A DNA stretch of 64,000 bases from Candidatus Accumulibacter similis (GTDB taxonomy: Bacteria; Pseudomonadota; Gammaproteobacteria; Burkholderiales; Rhodocyclaceae), in assembly GCA_013347225.1 (NCBI GenBank), contig CP054595.1:2910415-2974414 (forward strand), written 5' to 3'. A program made the position numbers and the translations under genes. Of this stretch, positions 39,756 through 49,573 are shown in pieces (positions within the stretch are counted from its first letter, which is position 1; every line of letters begins with the position of its first letter). Below the pieces are notes generated by a model. The model searched no databases. It had not been told where the DNA came from and saw only the letters and a list, made by a program, of their open reading frames with translations.

Positions 39756-41060
39756 TCAACCCGCGGTCGGTGAATCGCCCGCCGGTCTCCCCGTGCCGCC
39801 GTCGCCAATCGGAGCCGACACCAGCCGTCGGTAGCGACTGCCCAGTTGCAGCCCCAGCCAGGCCAGTGTCAGGACGCCGGGAATGGCCGCCAGGGCGACA
39901 CCCGTGGTGGCAAGGCCGGCGATCGCGTACAGCCAGCCGCCGAGCGCGTCGCCGGCGCGCGAGAGCAGCGTGTCGATGACGTTCTTCGCCTTGTACCGCG
40001 GCTCGCGGTCGACCGCCGTGAACAGCGCCTCGCGTGCCGGCCGCAGCAGACCATGGCCACCCGCCCGGGCGATGACCTGGATGCAGAGCACGGTGGCCAG
40101 TGCCGGCAGTGCCGTCAGTGCCGCCAGCGGCAGCGTCAGCAGCAGAGGCACCACCGCCAGCGTGATGCCGAGCCCCAGCCGTTGCATCAGCCGGCCGGCG
40201 ACCAGCGCCTGCAGCGCGAGTGCGAGCAGATTCACTCCCAGGTCGAGCATCGCGAAGAGTTGCGTGCGCGACTCGGCCGTCAGCGCGGCTGCCTTGACGA
40301 GGCGCGCCTGTTCGAAATAGACGAAGGTGCCGACGACGCTCTGCACGATGGCCAGCAGCGCGATCATCGCCAGGTAGGGCGAGCCGACCACCTCGGCGAG
40401 ACCGGCGAGGACGCTGCCGCCGACCGGCTGGCCGGTGCTGCCGTGCGCTTTCGGGTCGCTGACCCGCAGGACGCACAGCAGCGACGACAGGATCAGTGCC
40501 GCGGCGACGAGCAGCAGCCCGTGAACGCCGACCGCGTGGACGGAAAGGGCGGTGATCGTCGGCCCGATCAGGGCACCGGTGCTGCCGCCGGCGGCGATCA
40601 TGCCGAACAGCCGGCGCGCCTGCCCATGCTCGAAGCTGTCGGCCATGACCGTCCAGAAGAGCGAGACGACGACCAGGTTGAAAACGCTGATCCAGACGAA
40701 CAGCGCCAGTGCCGCGGGCAACGAGACGGTGCCGGCGATCCACGCCTGGAAAGCGGCCAGTACCATCGTCGTGCAGCCGAAGACCGTCAACAGCAGCCCG
40801 TGGCGTGACAGGCGGGCAGCCGCCCAGCCATACAGCGGGACGATCGCCAGCATGCCGCCCAAGGTCAGGCTGAAGGCCCATTGCAGTTTCTCCGGGCCGA
40901 TCACCACCCCCATCTCCTCGCGCACCGGGCGCAGCACGTAGTATCCCGCCAGCAGGAGGAAGAAGCCGCAGAACGACCAGAACAGTGCCCTGCCCTCGCC
41001 GACGCGGCAGCCAGCGAGTCGCCGGCAACGCCCGACCCAGGCGGCCGCACGCATCGTCAT
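39756..41060 (-). CDS. NTP-exchange/MFS-type transporter
   Basis: A roughly 434-residue integral membrane protein with about twelve hydrophobic segments. The N-terminal LFWSFCGFFLLLAGYYVLRPVREEMG (residues 28 on) resembles the YYxLRPVRD motif of the Npt1/Npt2 nucleotide-transporter family, a group of MFS-like carriers best known in obligate intracellular bacteria but also annotated in many free-living proteobacteria. Substrate is unknown. ATG at 41060 or 41054; neither has a clear ribosome binding site, and the frame stays open upstream to 41369. Confidence 0.72.
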   Translation of the reverse strand: MTMRAAAWVGRCRRLAGCRVGEGRALFWSFCGFFLLLAGYYVLRPVREEMGVVIGPEKLQWAFSLTLGGMLAIVPLYGWAAARLSRHGLLLTVFGCTTMVLAAFQAWIAGTVSLPAALALFVWISVFNLVVVSLFWTVMADSFEHGQARRLFGMIAAGGSTGALIGPTITALSVHAVGVHGLLLVAAALILSSLLCVLRVSDPKAHGSTGQPVGGSVLAGLAEVVGSPYLAMIALLAIVQSVVGTFVYFEQARLVKAAALTAESRTQLFAMLDLGVNLLALALQALVAGRLMQRLGLGITLAVVPLLLTLPLAALTALPALATVLCIQVIARAGGHGLLRPAREALFTAVDREPRYKAKNVIDTLLSRAGDALGGWLYAIAGLATTGVALAAIPGVLTLAWLGLQLGSRYRRLVSAPIGDGGTGRPAGDSPTAG

Positions 41061-41331
41061 CGGCCGCCCCGGGCGGCGCTGCCGGCGGCAACGTCGGGGC
41101 GCGCCGGCGGCAGGCAGTCGGCGAAGTGGCCGTCCGGCGCAACATGCTGGAGCAAGCGACTGGTCATGGCGGTTCCATTCCGGCGCCGGAACAGGGCGCG
41201 ACCTGCGACGACGTGATCTGCCGCATGCTACCTCAGGAAGCCAGCCGGCAGAATGGTTCATAATCCCGCCGATCCTGGCGGATCGCCGCCAGCAGGCATT
41301 CCGCCTGGAAAACCGCGACACGGAGAGAACC

Positions 41332-42558
41332 TTGGGCACGCCGCCGCGCCGCATCGCACATCTCGACATGGACGCCTTCTACGCTTCGGTCGATCTTCTG
41401 CGCTACCCGGAACTGCGTGGCCAGCCGCTGGTGATCGGTGGCAGCAGTGCGCAGCAACCGTTGCTGCTGGCCGACGGCAGCCGGCAGTTCGCACGCCTGC
41501 GCGACTACGTCGGCCGCGGCGTCATCACCACCGCCACCTACGAAGCACGTGCGCTGGGCGTTGCGTCGGCGATGGGCCTGATGAAGGCGGCTCGCCTGGC
41601 GCCTGACGCGATCCTGCTGCCGGTCGATTTCCCCGCCTATCGTCATCACTCGCGGCTCTTCAAGGCCGCCGTCGCGCGCATCGCACCCGAGTGCGAAGAC
41701 CGCGGCATCGACGAAATCTACCTCGACCTGAGCGGCCTTGCCGAGGACTCCCGGTCGCTCGCGCAACGCATCAAGGACGCGGTGCGACAGGCGACCGGTC
41801 TGTCGTGTTCGATCGGCGTCGCACCCAACAAGCTGCTGGCCAAGATCGCCTCCGACCTCGACAAGCCGGACGGGCTGACGCTCCTCTCCAGCGACGATCT
41901 GCGAATCCGCATCTGGCCGCTGCCGGTACGCAAGATCAACGGCATCGGCCCGAAGGCGGGCGAGCGACTGGCGCTGCTCGGCATCCACAGCATCGGCGAG
42001 CTGGCACGGGCCGATGGCGCGCTGCTGCGGCAGCACTTCGGACACGGCTACGGCACCTGGCTGCTCGCCGCCGCACACGGCATCGACGAGCGCCCGCTGG
42101 TCACCGCCGCGGCTGCGAAGTCGATCAGCCGCGAGACGACCTTCGAGCGCGACCTGCATCCGCGCGACGACCGTGAGACGCTCAGCGGCGTCCTCGTCGG
42201 GCTCTGCCGCAGGCTGGCCGAGGATCTGCAGCGCAAGGGCTGCCGCGGCCGGACGATCGGCGTCAAGCTGCGCTTTGCCGACTTCCGCGTCGTCACGCGC
42301 GACCTGACGATCGCCCAGGCGATCGCCGAGGAAGCCGACATCCTGCGCGCCAGCCGCGAGTGCCTGCGTCGCGTGGCGCTCGAGGACCGGCTGCGGCTCC
42401 TCGGCGTGCGCGTCAGCACGCTGACCACTGCCGACCCGGCCGACACCCGGCAACGCCCGCAACAGGGCGAACTCGATCTCCTGCCGCCGCTCAGCCGCCG
42501 GCACGGCTGCCCAGAGCCAGTCGGAGATCCACCGTGCCGCGATCGGCGCCGCTGCTGA
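41332..42558 (+). CDS. dinB: DNA polymerase IV
   Basis: A 408-residue Y-family translesion polymerase. The catalytic DMDAFYASVDLLRYPELRGQP motif is at residues 10-30 and the second acidic motif is RGIDEIYLDLSG (near 124), followed by SIGVAPNKLLAKIASDLDKP (near 163) and the HhH region KINGIGPKAGERL (near 203). The start is TTG at 41332 with GGAGAG upstream. It bypasses lesions at the cost of fidelity. No C-terminal beta-clamp QLxLF-type motif was confirmed. Its last 68 bases overlap the convergent Pat gene. Confidence 0.92.
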   Translation: MGTPPRRIAHLDMDAFYASVDLLRYPELRGQPLVIGGSSAQQPLLLADGSRQFARLRDYVGRGVITTATYEARALGVASAMGLMKAARLAPDAILLPVDFPAYRHHSRLFKAAVARIAPECEDRGIDEIYLDLSGLAEDSRSLAQRIKDAVRQATGLSCSIGVAPNKLLAKIASDLDKPDGLTLLSSDDLRIRIWPLPVRKINGIGPKAGERLALLGIHSIGELARADGALLRQHFGHGYGTWLLAAAHGIDERPLVTAAAAKSISRETTFERDLHPRDDRETLSGVLVGLCRRLAEDLQRKGCRGRTIGVKLRFADFRVVTRDLTIAQAIAEEADILRASRECLRRVALEDRLRLLGVRVSTLTTADPADTRQRPQQGELDLLPPLSRRHGCPEPVGDPPCRDRRRC

Positions 42559-45172
42559 GGACGAATCCGAGCTTGCGCGCCAGACCCTGCATGCGCAGGT
42601 TGCCATCCAGCGTCTCGCCGCGCAATTCGCCGATGCCCTCGTTGCGACAGTAGCGAATGAGGCTCTGCAGCAGCGCGGCGCCGAGGCCCATGCCCTTGAT
42701 CTCGGAGGCAACGACGATGGCAAAGTCGGCGGAGGCGTTGCCCGGCTCGCTGACGGCACGCACCTCGCCCAGTACGCGTTCGCCGCCGTCGTCCGTCTCG
42801 ATCGCCACCAGTGCCATCTCGCGGTCGTAATCGATCTGCGCGAAGCGCGCCAGGCGCACTCGCGGCAGGTTCCGGATCGAGTCGAAGAAGCGCATGCGCG
42901 AATCCTCGGGCGCCAGCGAGTTGAGCAGTTCGCCGAGCAGCGTCTCGTCCTCCGGTCGGATCGGCCGCAGCAGCAGCTGGCGGCCCTGCCACGCGAGCGG
43001 CTGCTCGAGTTCCTTGGGGTACGGACGTATGGCAAAGCGGTGTCCGACACCCCTGGACTCCGGCGACCCGATGGCGATCTGCGCATCGATGGCGACGACG
43101 CCCGTCGTTTCGACGTGCAGCGGATCGAGTTCGACGGCCACCACCTCGTCGAGGTCGGTGAGCAGTTGCGACAGCCGGACCAGCGCTTCGCTCGCCACCG
43201 TCTGCAGTTCGCCGCGCGACTCCTCCGCCAGTGTCGCGAGGACGCCGCTGCGCGCCACCAGATCTCGCGCCAGCACCAGGTTGAGCGGCGGCAACGCGAC
43301 GACGACGCGGCCGCCGCCACGTGCCGGCCCGAGCACGATCAGCGGCCCGAAGACGGTATCGCTGGCGACGCCGAGGCGCAGCGGTGGCGCCCCACTGCGC
43401 GCGGCGCTTGGCCGCACCCGGTAACCGCTGACGCGCACGGTCGCCGACTGCGTTCGCAGCGTGCCGCGCAGCACACGCGCGGCGAGCCGGATGTCGGCCG
43501 GCGAACGCAGGTTCCGGGACGGCCCGGCGCAGTCGCTGCCGCTGGCGGTGACGAGGCTGAGGTCAACCGGGTAGCCGACCGCGTCGGCAGCGATGATCGC
43601 CGCATCGATGCTGCCGCTCACCGGGTGCGCGGCGAGCGCCATCCCGTAGGCGGCGAGCAGCCGGCCTGCCTGCGCTGCCGGCAGGCTGTCGGCCCGGGCG
43701 GCGACCGCCGCAGCGATGACGCTGCGGGCAGCGGCGAGATCGGGCGTGAAGTTCTCGGCCCGCGACGGTGGCAACTGCAGCAACAGGCGGCGGTTGTGGA
43801 GATAGCTCAGCACTCCGAGAAAGACCGCGATCGCCCGTTCCGGCGACTCGTGGCTGATCACGCCCTTGCCGGCAGCCACCCGCTGCGCCTCGAGCATCGA
43901 GCTGCCGCCGACCCAGCAGGTGAACACGTTGCGGCCACTCTCGCGCGACACGTCGCAGATCGCCTCGGCCACCTGCGGACCCGGCGCAAAGGGCGACGGC
44001 GAACAGACGGTCAACACGTTCTGCGTGCCACTGTCGGCCAGCACGCAGGCCAGTGCCGCGGCCCATTGCCGCACCGTCACGTCGGCCGGCAGGGCGATCG
44101 GATTGGCAAGACTCGAGCGCGTCTGCAACAGCCCCTCGAGCCGCCTGGTCGTCTCCAGAGACAGTTTGCCGAGCTTGCCACCCGCGCGCTGCAGCGTCTC
44201 GCCGGCGATCCGCCCGAGGCCATGGCCGTTGGCGAGGATCGTCAGGCGCTCACCGCGCAGCGGACGCATGCGGGCCATGCCTTCGACCGCCTCGAAAACG
44301 CCGCCGAGGGTATCGACGCTCACCCAGCCGGCGCGCTGCAGCGCCGCCGCATAGACCTCGTCGGCGGAGAACGACACGGCGCCGCCGCCATCAGCCGGCG
44401 GTCGCCCGCGGATGGCGACCACCGGCTTGTGGCGCGCGGCCGCGCGCGCCGCCGACATGAACTTGCGCCCGGCCGGCACGGTGTCGAACTGCACCAGGAT
44501 CGACTTCGTCTCGTCGTCGCCGGCGAGCCAGTCGAGGACATCGGCGAGATCGACGTCGAGCCCGGAGCCGAGATGCAGGACGGTGGAGAAGCCGATCTCC
44601 TTGCTGCAGGCGCGATCGAGTACGGCCGCCGTGACCGCGGTCGAGTGCGTCACCAGCGCGATCTTGCCCGCCGCCACCGACACCGGCGCGGCACTGGCAT
44701 TGAGACCGTGCGCCGGCACGACGAGACCGCCACTTCCCGGTCCGAGAACGCGCATCAGGAAGGGGCGCGCGGCGAACAGGATCCCGCGCTGCGCCGCGGC
44801 GATCTCGCCGTGGCGCATGCGGTGCCACAGCCACGGTCCGACCACCACCGCGCGCGTGCCGAGGCTGCCGAGCTGTTCGATGATCGACGGCACCTTGTCG
44901 AGCGACGCACAGATGACGGCGAGGTCGGGGACCGCCTCCAGCTTGCCGAGGTGCACCCCGGTGCTCAGCAGGAACAGCCTGCGCTGCCGGGCAACGACCG
45001 ACATCACCGGGCCACTGAAGCCGCCGGCGGCGAGGTTGGCCAGCACCACTTCGGCGTAACGGCTGGCCTCGTCGGGCTCGGCGACGACCGCCACCGACGC
45101 CGGGCGGAAAAGGTATTCGAGGTTGCGGACGGTCATCGCGGTGTTGTCGGCAAGGCGCCGCCGCAGCGGCAT
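42491..45172 (-). CDS. Pat-type ADP-forming acyl-CoA synthetase/GNAT fusion
   Basis: An 893-residue protein with the layout of bacterial Pat lysine acetyltransferases: an N-terminal CoA-binding domain (EYLFRPASVAVVAEPDEASR, residues 18-37), a CoA ligase-like region, an ATP-grasp-like part (about 480-700), and a C-terminal GNAT domain (about 735-893). The GNAT acetyl-CoA loop is SEIKGMGLGAALLQSLIRYC. The synthetase domain lacks the usual SHTGA-type phospho-His loop (the region reads GGGAVSFSADEVY), as in Pat proteins, so it probably binds metabolites as a sensor rather than catalysing. Pat relatives acetylate and switch off acetyl-CoA synthetase. ATG 45172 has TGGAGACA just before it. Confidence 0.85.
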   Translation of the reverse strand: MPLRRRLADNTAMTVRNLEYLFRPASVAVVAEPDEASRYAEVVLANLAAGGFSGPVMSVVARQRRLFLLSTGVHLGKLEAVPDLAVICASLDKVPSIIEQLGSLGTRAVVVGPWLWHRMRHGEIAAAQRGILFAARPFLMRVLGPGSGGLVVPAHGLNASAAPVSVAAGKIALVTHSTAVTAAVLDRACSKEIGFSTVLHLGSGLDVDLADVLDWLAGDDETKSILVQFDTVPAGRKFMSAARAAARHKPVVAIRGRPPADGGGAVSFSADEVYAAALQRAGWVSVDTLGGVFEAVEGMARMRPLRGERLTILANGHGLGRIAGETLQRAGGKLGKLSLETTRRLEGLLQTRSSLANPIALPADVTVRQWAAALACVLADSGTQNVLTVCSPSPFAPGPQVAEAICDVSRESGRNVFTCWVGGSSMLEAQRVAAGKGVISHESPERAIAVFLGVLSYLHNRRLLLQLPPSRAENFTPDLAAARSVIAAAVAARADSLPAAQAGRLLAAYGMALAAHPVSGSIDAAIIAADAVGYPVDLSLVTASGSDCAGPSRNLRSPADIRLAARVLRGTLRTQSATVRVSGYRVRPSAARSGAPPLRLGVASDTVFGPLIVLGPARGGGRVVVALPPLNLVLARDLVARSGVLATLAEESRGELQTVASEALVRLSQLLTDLDEVVAVELDPLHVETTGVVAIDAQIAIGSPESRGVGHRFAIRPYPKELEQPLAWQGRQLLLRPIRPEDETLLGELLNSLAPEDSRMRFFDSIRNLPRVRLARFAQIDYDREMALVAIETDDGGERVLGEVRAVSEPGNASADFAIVVASEIKGMGLGAALLQSLIRYCRNEGIGELRGETLDGNLRMQGLARKLGFVLSSGADRGTVDLRLALGSRAGG

Positions 45173-45432
45173 TGTCTCCAGGTTTGCGCCAGGCGGCCAC
45201 CTGGCCCACGCCCGCGCGGACCGCGCCGACGCCGGTCGCGGCACGGTCCGCCGTCCGGCTGCCGGCTTCCTGTTTCGCCGCGCGCCGTCCCGGGACGGCC
45301 TGTCCGGCCCCTGACCAGGCCGCCAGTGTGCCACGTCCGGCGAGATTGTGGTCAAGACGCATCCGGACCGCCCGGCAACGGCTGCTGCAGGCCGCTGCCG
45401 CCGGCCACAGCGGCGCCAAGACCCGCGGCAGG

Positions 45433-45975
45433 CTAGCCGGCAGCCGGCCCGCCGCGTCCGCCCGGGCCGCCCGGGCCGCCCGGGCCGCCCGGACCGAAGC
45501 GACCGCCCGGTCCCATCCGCTCGAGCCGGCTCTGGATGAACAGCCGCGCTTTCTCCTTCTGGCTCGCGTCGAGACTGTCGTACAGCGTCAACCAGCGCTC
45601 GCGGCCTGCCTCACGCTGCTTGCGGGCTCCCTCCCGCAGATCGTCCATCTGCGTCAGCAGCGCGCGCAGATCGGCCCCTGGCTTGCTGACCGCCGCCAGC
45701 ATCTCGGCGCGCTGCCGGCGCATCTGCTCGCCCATCTCGCGCATGCTGCTGCGGGTGAACTGTTCCGCCTCCTGCCAGAGCGCCTCCTGCCGGGCGTCGA
45801 GCTTGAGTTCACCGTGCAACCGCGACATGTCCTGCAGGTGCTGGCCCATCCGCTGCTCCATGCGGCCGGCGCCGGCGCCGCAGAACTCGGGCTTGACCGC
45901 CAGCGCGGTGCCGGCGGCACCGAGCGAGAGAACCAGCGCGGCAACGATGAGAGGGGGTGTGAATCTCGATTTCAT
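45433..45975 (-). CDS. CpxP/Spy-like periplasmic protein with Gly/Pro tail
   Basis: A 180-residue exported protein. The signal peptide (MKSRFTPPLIVAALVLSLGA, then AGTALA) is followed by an all-helical domain with two LTxxQ-type motifs in altered form, LDARQEALW (near residue 60) and LDASQKEKARLF (near 135). It also has an RRxRAEM-like QMRRQRAEMLAA segment. This is the CpxP/Spy chaperone and metal-sensor fold. The last 30 residues are Gly/Pro-rich, encoded by a nine-base repeat. It is divergent from an OmpR/EnvZ-type gene pair, the usual arrangement of CpxP with CpxRA. Ribosome binding site AAGGAG precedes the ATG at 45975. Confidence 0.78.
   Translation of the reverse strand: MKSRFTPPLIVAALVLSLGAAGTALAVKPEFCGAGAGRMEQRMGQHLQDMSRLHGELKLDARQEALWQEAEQFTRSSMREMGEQMRRQRAEMLAAVSKPGADLRALLTQMDDLREGARKQREAGRERWLTLYDSLDASQKEKARLFIQSRLERMGPGGRFGPGGPGGPGGPGGRGGPAAG
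45461..45492 (-). repeat. Nine-base tandem repeat in the CpxP-like gene
   Basis: GGGCCGCCC-type units repeat about 3.5 times and encode the GPGGPGGPGG run in the C-terminal tail of the CpxP-like protein. A copy-number change by replication slippage would alter tail length in steps of three residues. Confidence 0.7.
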
Positions 45976-46183
45976 GTCGGTACTCCTTCTTCCTCGGGTT
46001 GATGATCGATCGCCGGGATGCGGGATACGCTGCTGCGGCCCGCTGGCGATGGAGCCATTCTGCCGCGCGACCGGTTGCAAAGAATTGCGCCGGCAGTGGT
46101 GGTTGGTTGCAAAATGTTGCCGCCCGACGGCCGCCCGGCGACGCTGGCATAGAATGCCTGTCATCGCCACCACGGCCACGCCC

Positions 46184-46912
46184 ATGAAGAAGATCCTGCT
46201 GATCGACGACGACGCCGAACTGCGCCAGTTGCTCGCCACCTATCTCGGCCGCCACGGCTTCGACACGCTGCTGCTGCCGGACACCCGCCAGCTCGACGCC
46301 TTCATCGAACGCTTCCAGCCGCAACTGCTGATCCTCGACCTGATGTTGCCGGGTGAGGACGGGCTGGCCGCCTGTCGGCGCCTGCGCGCCCGCGGCGAGG
46401 CGCGACCGGTGATCATGCTGACGGCGCGCGACGAGCCGGTCGACCGCGTCATCGGACTCGAGATGGGCGCCGACGATTACCTCGGCAAGCCGTTCGACCC
46501 GCGCGAGCTGGTCGCCCGCATCGAGGCGGTGCTGCGCCGCGCCGTCCGGCCGCCGGCGGCGCCCGACCCGGAAGGCGGCGTCGTCCGCTTCGGCGACTGG
46601 CTGTTCGACCGCGCTGCGCGGCAGCTGTCGAAGGGAGCCGAGCCGGTGCCGCTGACCAGCGGCGAGTTCGCGCTGCTCAACACGCTGGTGGCGAACGCCA
46701 ACCGGCCGATGAAACGCGAGCGGCTGCTCGAACTGACGCGCGGCGACAACAGTGAAGCGTTCGACCGCGCGATCGATGTCCAGATCCACCGCCTGCGCCG
46801 CCTGCTCGAGGTCGACCCCGCGCACCCGCGTTATCTGCAGACGGTCTGGGGTGTCGGCTACGTCTTCGTTCCCGACGCGAACGGCGCAGCGGCTGGCGAA
46901 GCGGCCGGATGA
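46184..46912 (+). CDS. OmpR-family response regulator
   Basis: A 242-residue response regulator. The receiver domain starts MKKILLIDDDAELRQLL and contains the phospho-acceptor Asp in LLILDLMLPGEDG (residue 52), Thr in MLTARDEP and Lys in GKPFDPRELVAR. The C-terminal OmpR/PhoB winged helix ends with QTVWGVGYVFVPDANG. ATG 46184 is chosen from family length; an ATG at 46154 would add ten residues. It is coupled to the histidine kinase by an ATGA overlap. With the divergent CpxP-like gene it forms a likely envelope-stress system. Confidence 0.9.
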   Translation: MKKILLIDDDAELRQLLATYLGRHGFDTLLLPDTRQLDAFIERFQPQLLILDLMLPGEDGLAACRRLRARGEARPVIMLTARDEPVDRVIGLEMGADDYLGKPFDPRELVARIEAVLRRAVRPPAAPDPEGGVVRFGDWLFDRAARQLSKGAEPVPLTSGEFALLNTLVANANRPMKRERLLELTRGDNSEAFDRAIDVQIHRLRRLLEVDPAHPRYLQTVWGVGYVFVPDANGAAAGEAAG

Positions 46913-48219
46913 AGCTGCGCCTCTTCCCGGCATCGCTCGCCGGCAGGACCGTGCTGCTGGTGATCGCCGTCATCGCCGTTGCCGAGATCGCCACCTTCTC
47001 GCTCCTCGCACACTTCCGCCGCGGCGCGCACGTCAACCAGACGGTGCATCTGCTCGCCGGCCAGGTGCGTCTGATGCAGGTCGTCCTGCCGGCACTCGAC
47101 GCCGACGCCCGCGCAGCGCTCGGGGCGGGCGATGCCGGCGAACTGCAGTTGCGCGCCGACGGTGCCGGCGTGCCGCGGCACGAGCCGCGCTTTCCCTTCG
47201 CCCGCCGCCTCGCCGTCGAGCTGGCGCAGCGCCTGGCCGAGCCGGTACTGCTGCGCCACGGTGGACCGGGGCAGCGCAGCGGCCTCTGGGTCGGCTTCAT
47301 CGCCGCCGGCGAACGCTGGTGGCTGGTGTTGCCACCGCCGCGTTTCGAACCGCAGGAGCTGCCGACCGACCTCTGGCCGTTCCTGGCGGCGACGCTCGCC
47401 GCCGTCCTGCTCATCGCCGGACTCTTCGTGCGCAACATCGTCGGCCCATTGGCGCGCCTCGGCGAGGCAGTCACCGCGACCGGCGACGGTACGGCTCGCA
47501 CGGTGACGCCGCAGGGACCGCGCGAAGTGCGGCGGCTGGCCGAGCGCCACAACGCGATGCTCGCCCAGCTCGCCAGCGCCGCCGCCGAACGGCGCGAGAT
47601 GATCGCCGGCCTGACGCACGACCTGCGCGCACCGCTGACCCGCCTGCGCCTGCGTCTCGAACTGCTCGCCAGCGATGGCGAGCGTGCCGGACTCGCGCGC
47701 GACGTCGACGACATGGAGCGCATCGTCGGCCAGTGCCTGGCCTTCCTGCGCAGCGAGCACAGCGAAGCGGCGGGCCTACCGGTCGGCCTGGCTGCCCTGC
47801 TGCGCGAGGAGGTCGGCCATCAGCGCGAACTCGGCCGGCCGGTGGCGCTGGCGATCAGCGACGCCGCCGAGCGCTGTCAGGTCGCGGTCAGCAGCGGCAA
47901 CCTGCGGCGACTGTTCGACAACCTGATCGACAACGCACTGCAGCATGGCGCACCGCCGGTCGAAGTGGGACTGGCGATCACCGACGGCGGCGCGGCGATC
48001 CTCAGCGTGCGCGATCACGGTCCCGGAATCGCCGAAGCCGACCGCCAGCGCGCGCTCGAACCCTTCGCACAGCTCGAGGCGGCGCGCGCCACCGATGGCA
48101 GTTGCGGCCTCGGACTGGCGATCGTCCGCCGCATCGCTGCCGGCTGCGGCGGCGAGCTGCGACTCGAAGAGGCGACCGGCGGCGGGCTGCTGGTCGTCGT
48201 CAGGCTGCCGGCCGCATGA
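46909..48219 (+). CDS. EnvZ/OmpR-type sensor histidine kinase
   Basis: A 436-residue sensor kinase. Two membrane helices (about residues 13-33 and 155-176) enclose a periplasmic domain of about 120 residues rich in Arg and Ala. A HAMP domain follows (VRNIVGPLARLGEAV). The H-box is MIAGLTHDLRAPLTRLRLRL with His-237. ATP-binding boxes are NLIDNALQHG (N), VRDHGPGIAEAD (G1) and GSCGLGLAIVRRIA (G2). The Thr-His-Asp-Leu-Arg variant is EnvZ-like. It phosphorylates the OmpR-type partner that overlaps its start. Confidence 0.9.
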   Translation: MKLRLFPASLAGRTVLLVIAVIAVAEIATFSLLAHFRRGAHVNQTVHLLAGQVRLMQVVLPALDADARAALGAGDAGELQLRADGAGVPRHEPRFPFARRLAVELAQRLAEPVLLRHGGPGQRSGLWVGFIAAGERWWLVLPPPRFEPQELPTDLWPFLAATLAAVLLIAGLFVRNIVGPLARLGEAVTATGDGTARTVTPQGPREVRRLAERHNAMLAQLASAAAERREMIAGLTHDLRAPLTRLRLRLELLASDGERAGLARDVDDMERIVGQCLAFLRSEHSEAAGLPVGLAALLREEVGHQRELGRPVALAISDAAERCQVAVSSGNLRRLFDNLIDNALQHGAPPVEVGLAITDGGAAILSVRDHGPGIAEADRQRALEPFAQLEAARATDGSCGLGLAIVRRIAAGCGGELRLEEATGGGLLVVVRLPAA

Positions 48220-48504
48220 TGCGGGCGTCGCACCGGCGATCCGCAGGTTCCGCCGCTTCCCTGGGCGGGACACGGCTCCGGGTGCCGGCAGCGGCCGTCG
48301 CTGCGCCGATGCTGCGATGCCCGCGATTTCAGCAACGGCCGTCGACAGGAGGACCCTGCCCCGCCTGCGGCAGCGGCATCGATGCCGGCCATGCGGAGAT
48401 GCCGTGCGAGGTCCTATGCCCGTCGCCCGCGGCCCTGTATCCTGCGGAACTTGCCGCCGGCGGCAGCGGACCAAGGGCGGTCCAGACGACAGGAGACGTA
48501 CAGC

Positions 48505-49503
48505 ATGAATGAGCAGGAACAGAAGGGCATCCTCACCCTCAGCCTGATGGCTGCCTTCGCCGATGGCAGCAAGGACGAATCCGAACGGGCGGAAGTGAGG
48601 CGGATCGCCGACGCGCTGGCCGGCGAAGGATCGATCAACCTCGCGGCACTGTACCAGGACGTGCTGCTCAAGCGCGTCTCGATGGCCGCGGCCGTCGCCA
48701 TGCTGACGAGCCCCGAAGCCCGCCAGCTCGCCTTCGAGATGGCGGTCTGCGTCTGCGACGCCGACGGCGTCCAGTCGCCACCCGAGAAGCAGTTCCTCGC
48801 CGACCTGCGCGACGCGCTGGCGCTCGACGTGCAGCAGTCGGTCGCGTATTCGCAGCAGGCCGAGGCGATTGCCGCGCTGCCGGTGGCCTGGGGCCGCAGC
48901 GCCGACAGCGAAGCGGCGAGCCCGCCGCCGGCAGCGCCCACGGCGGCAACGCCGGCGGCGGCCGCTGCCGGCTACGCCTCGACGATGAGCGAAGACGAGA
49001 TCGACAGGGCGATCCTCAACGCGGCGATCCTCAACGGCGCACTCGAGCTGCTCCCCGAGTCGCTATCGACGATGGCGATCATCCCGCTGCAGATGAAGCT
49101 CGTCTACCGCATCGGCAAGTCCTACGGCTTCGAACTCGATCGCACGCACATCAAGGATTTTCTCGCCACGCTCGGCGTCGGGCTGACCTCGCAGTATCTC
49201 GAGCAGGCCGGCCGCAAGCTGCTCGGCGGGCTGCTCGGCAAGGCTGGCGGCAAGCTGCTCGGCAGCATCGGCAAGCAGGCGGTCAGCTCGGGAATGAGCT
49301 TCGCCAGCACCTATGCCCTCGGCCACGTCGCCAGGCGCTACTATGCCGGTGGCCGCAGCTTCTCGGCGCAGATGCTGCGCGACAGCTTCGACCGCGTCCT
49401 CGGCGAGGCAAAAGGGCTGCAGACCCGTTACCTGCCGGAGATCCAGGCGCGGGCGAGAACCCTCGACACGGCGCAGATCGTCGACCTGGTGCGGCGCGGC
49501 TGA
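48505..49503 (+). CDS. TerB-like domain protein with Gly/Ala hydrophobic tail
   Basis: A 332-residue protein. The N-terminal half (about residues 1-120) looks like a TerB-type helical domain: [27 protein letters not shown], then a second acidic segment [19 protein letters not shown] matching the duplicated metal-binding Asp pattern. A Pro/Ala linker at about 135-155 leads to a C-terminal region with long hydrophobic, Gly-rich helices ([20 protein letters not shown]) that may insert in the membrane, resembling DUF697 proteins. Function unknown. ATG 48505 follows AGGAGA. The 285 bases before it hold nothing I can support, apart from a weak CPACGSGI zinc-knuckle-like string. Confidence 0.7.
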   Translation: MNEQEQKGILTLSLMAAFADGSKDESERAEVRRIADALAGEGSINLAALYQDVLLKRVSMAAAVAMLTSPEARQLAFEMAVCVCDADGVQSPPEKQFLADLRDALALDVQQSVAYSQQAEAIAALPVAWGRSADSEAASPPPAAPTAATPAAAAAGYASTMSEDEIDRAILNAAILNGALELLPESLSTMAIIPLQMKLVYRIGKSYGFELDRTHIKDFLATLGVGLTSQYLEQAGRKLLGGLLGKAGGKLLGSIGKQAVSSGMSFASTYALGHVARRYYAGGRSFSAQMLRDSFDRVLGEAKGLQTRYLPEIQARARTLDTAQIVDLVRRG

Positions 49504-49573
49504 GCCCGATCGCCCGTTCCCCCGCCAGCAGCGGCGGCCCGCCCCGGCGTCCCCCCGCCTGCCGGCGCGACCG

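Noticed and set aside
38659..41145. 828-codon minus-strand frame that includes the aldo/keto reductase
   Set aside because: Only the part from ATG 39594 matches a family; the upstream part is a shadow of the transporter gene.
48220..48504. Open frame with CPACGSGI zinc-knuckle-like string before the TerB-like gene
   Set aside because: No start with a ribosome binding site, no matching second Cys pair and composition like the antisense shadows around it.
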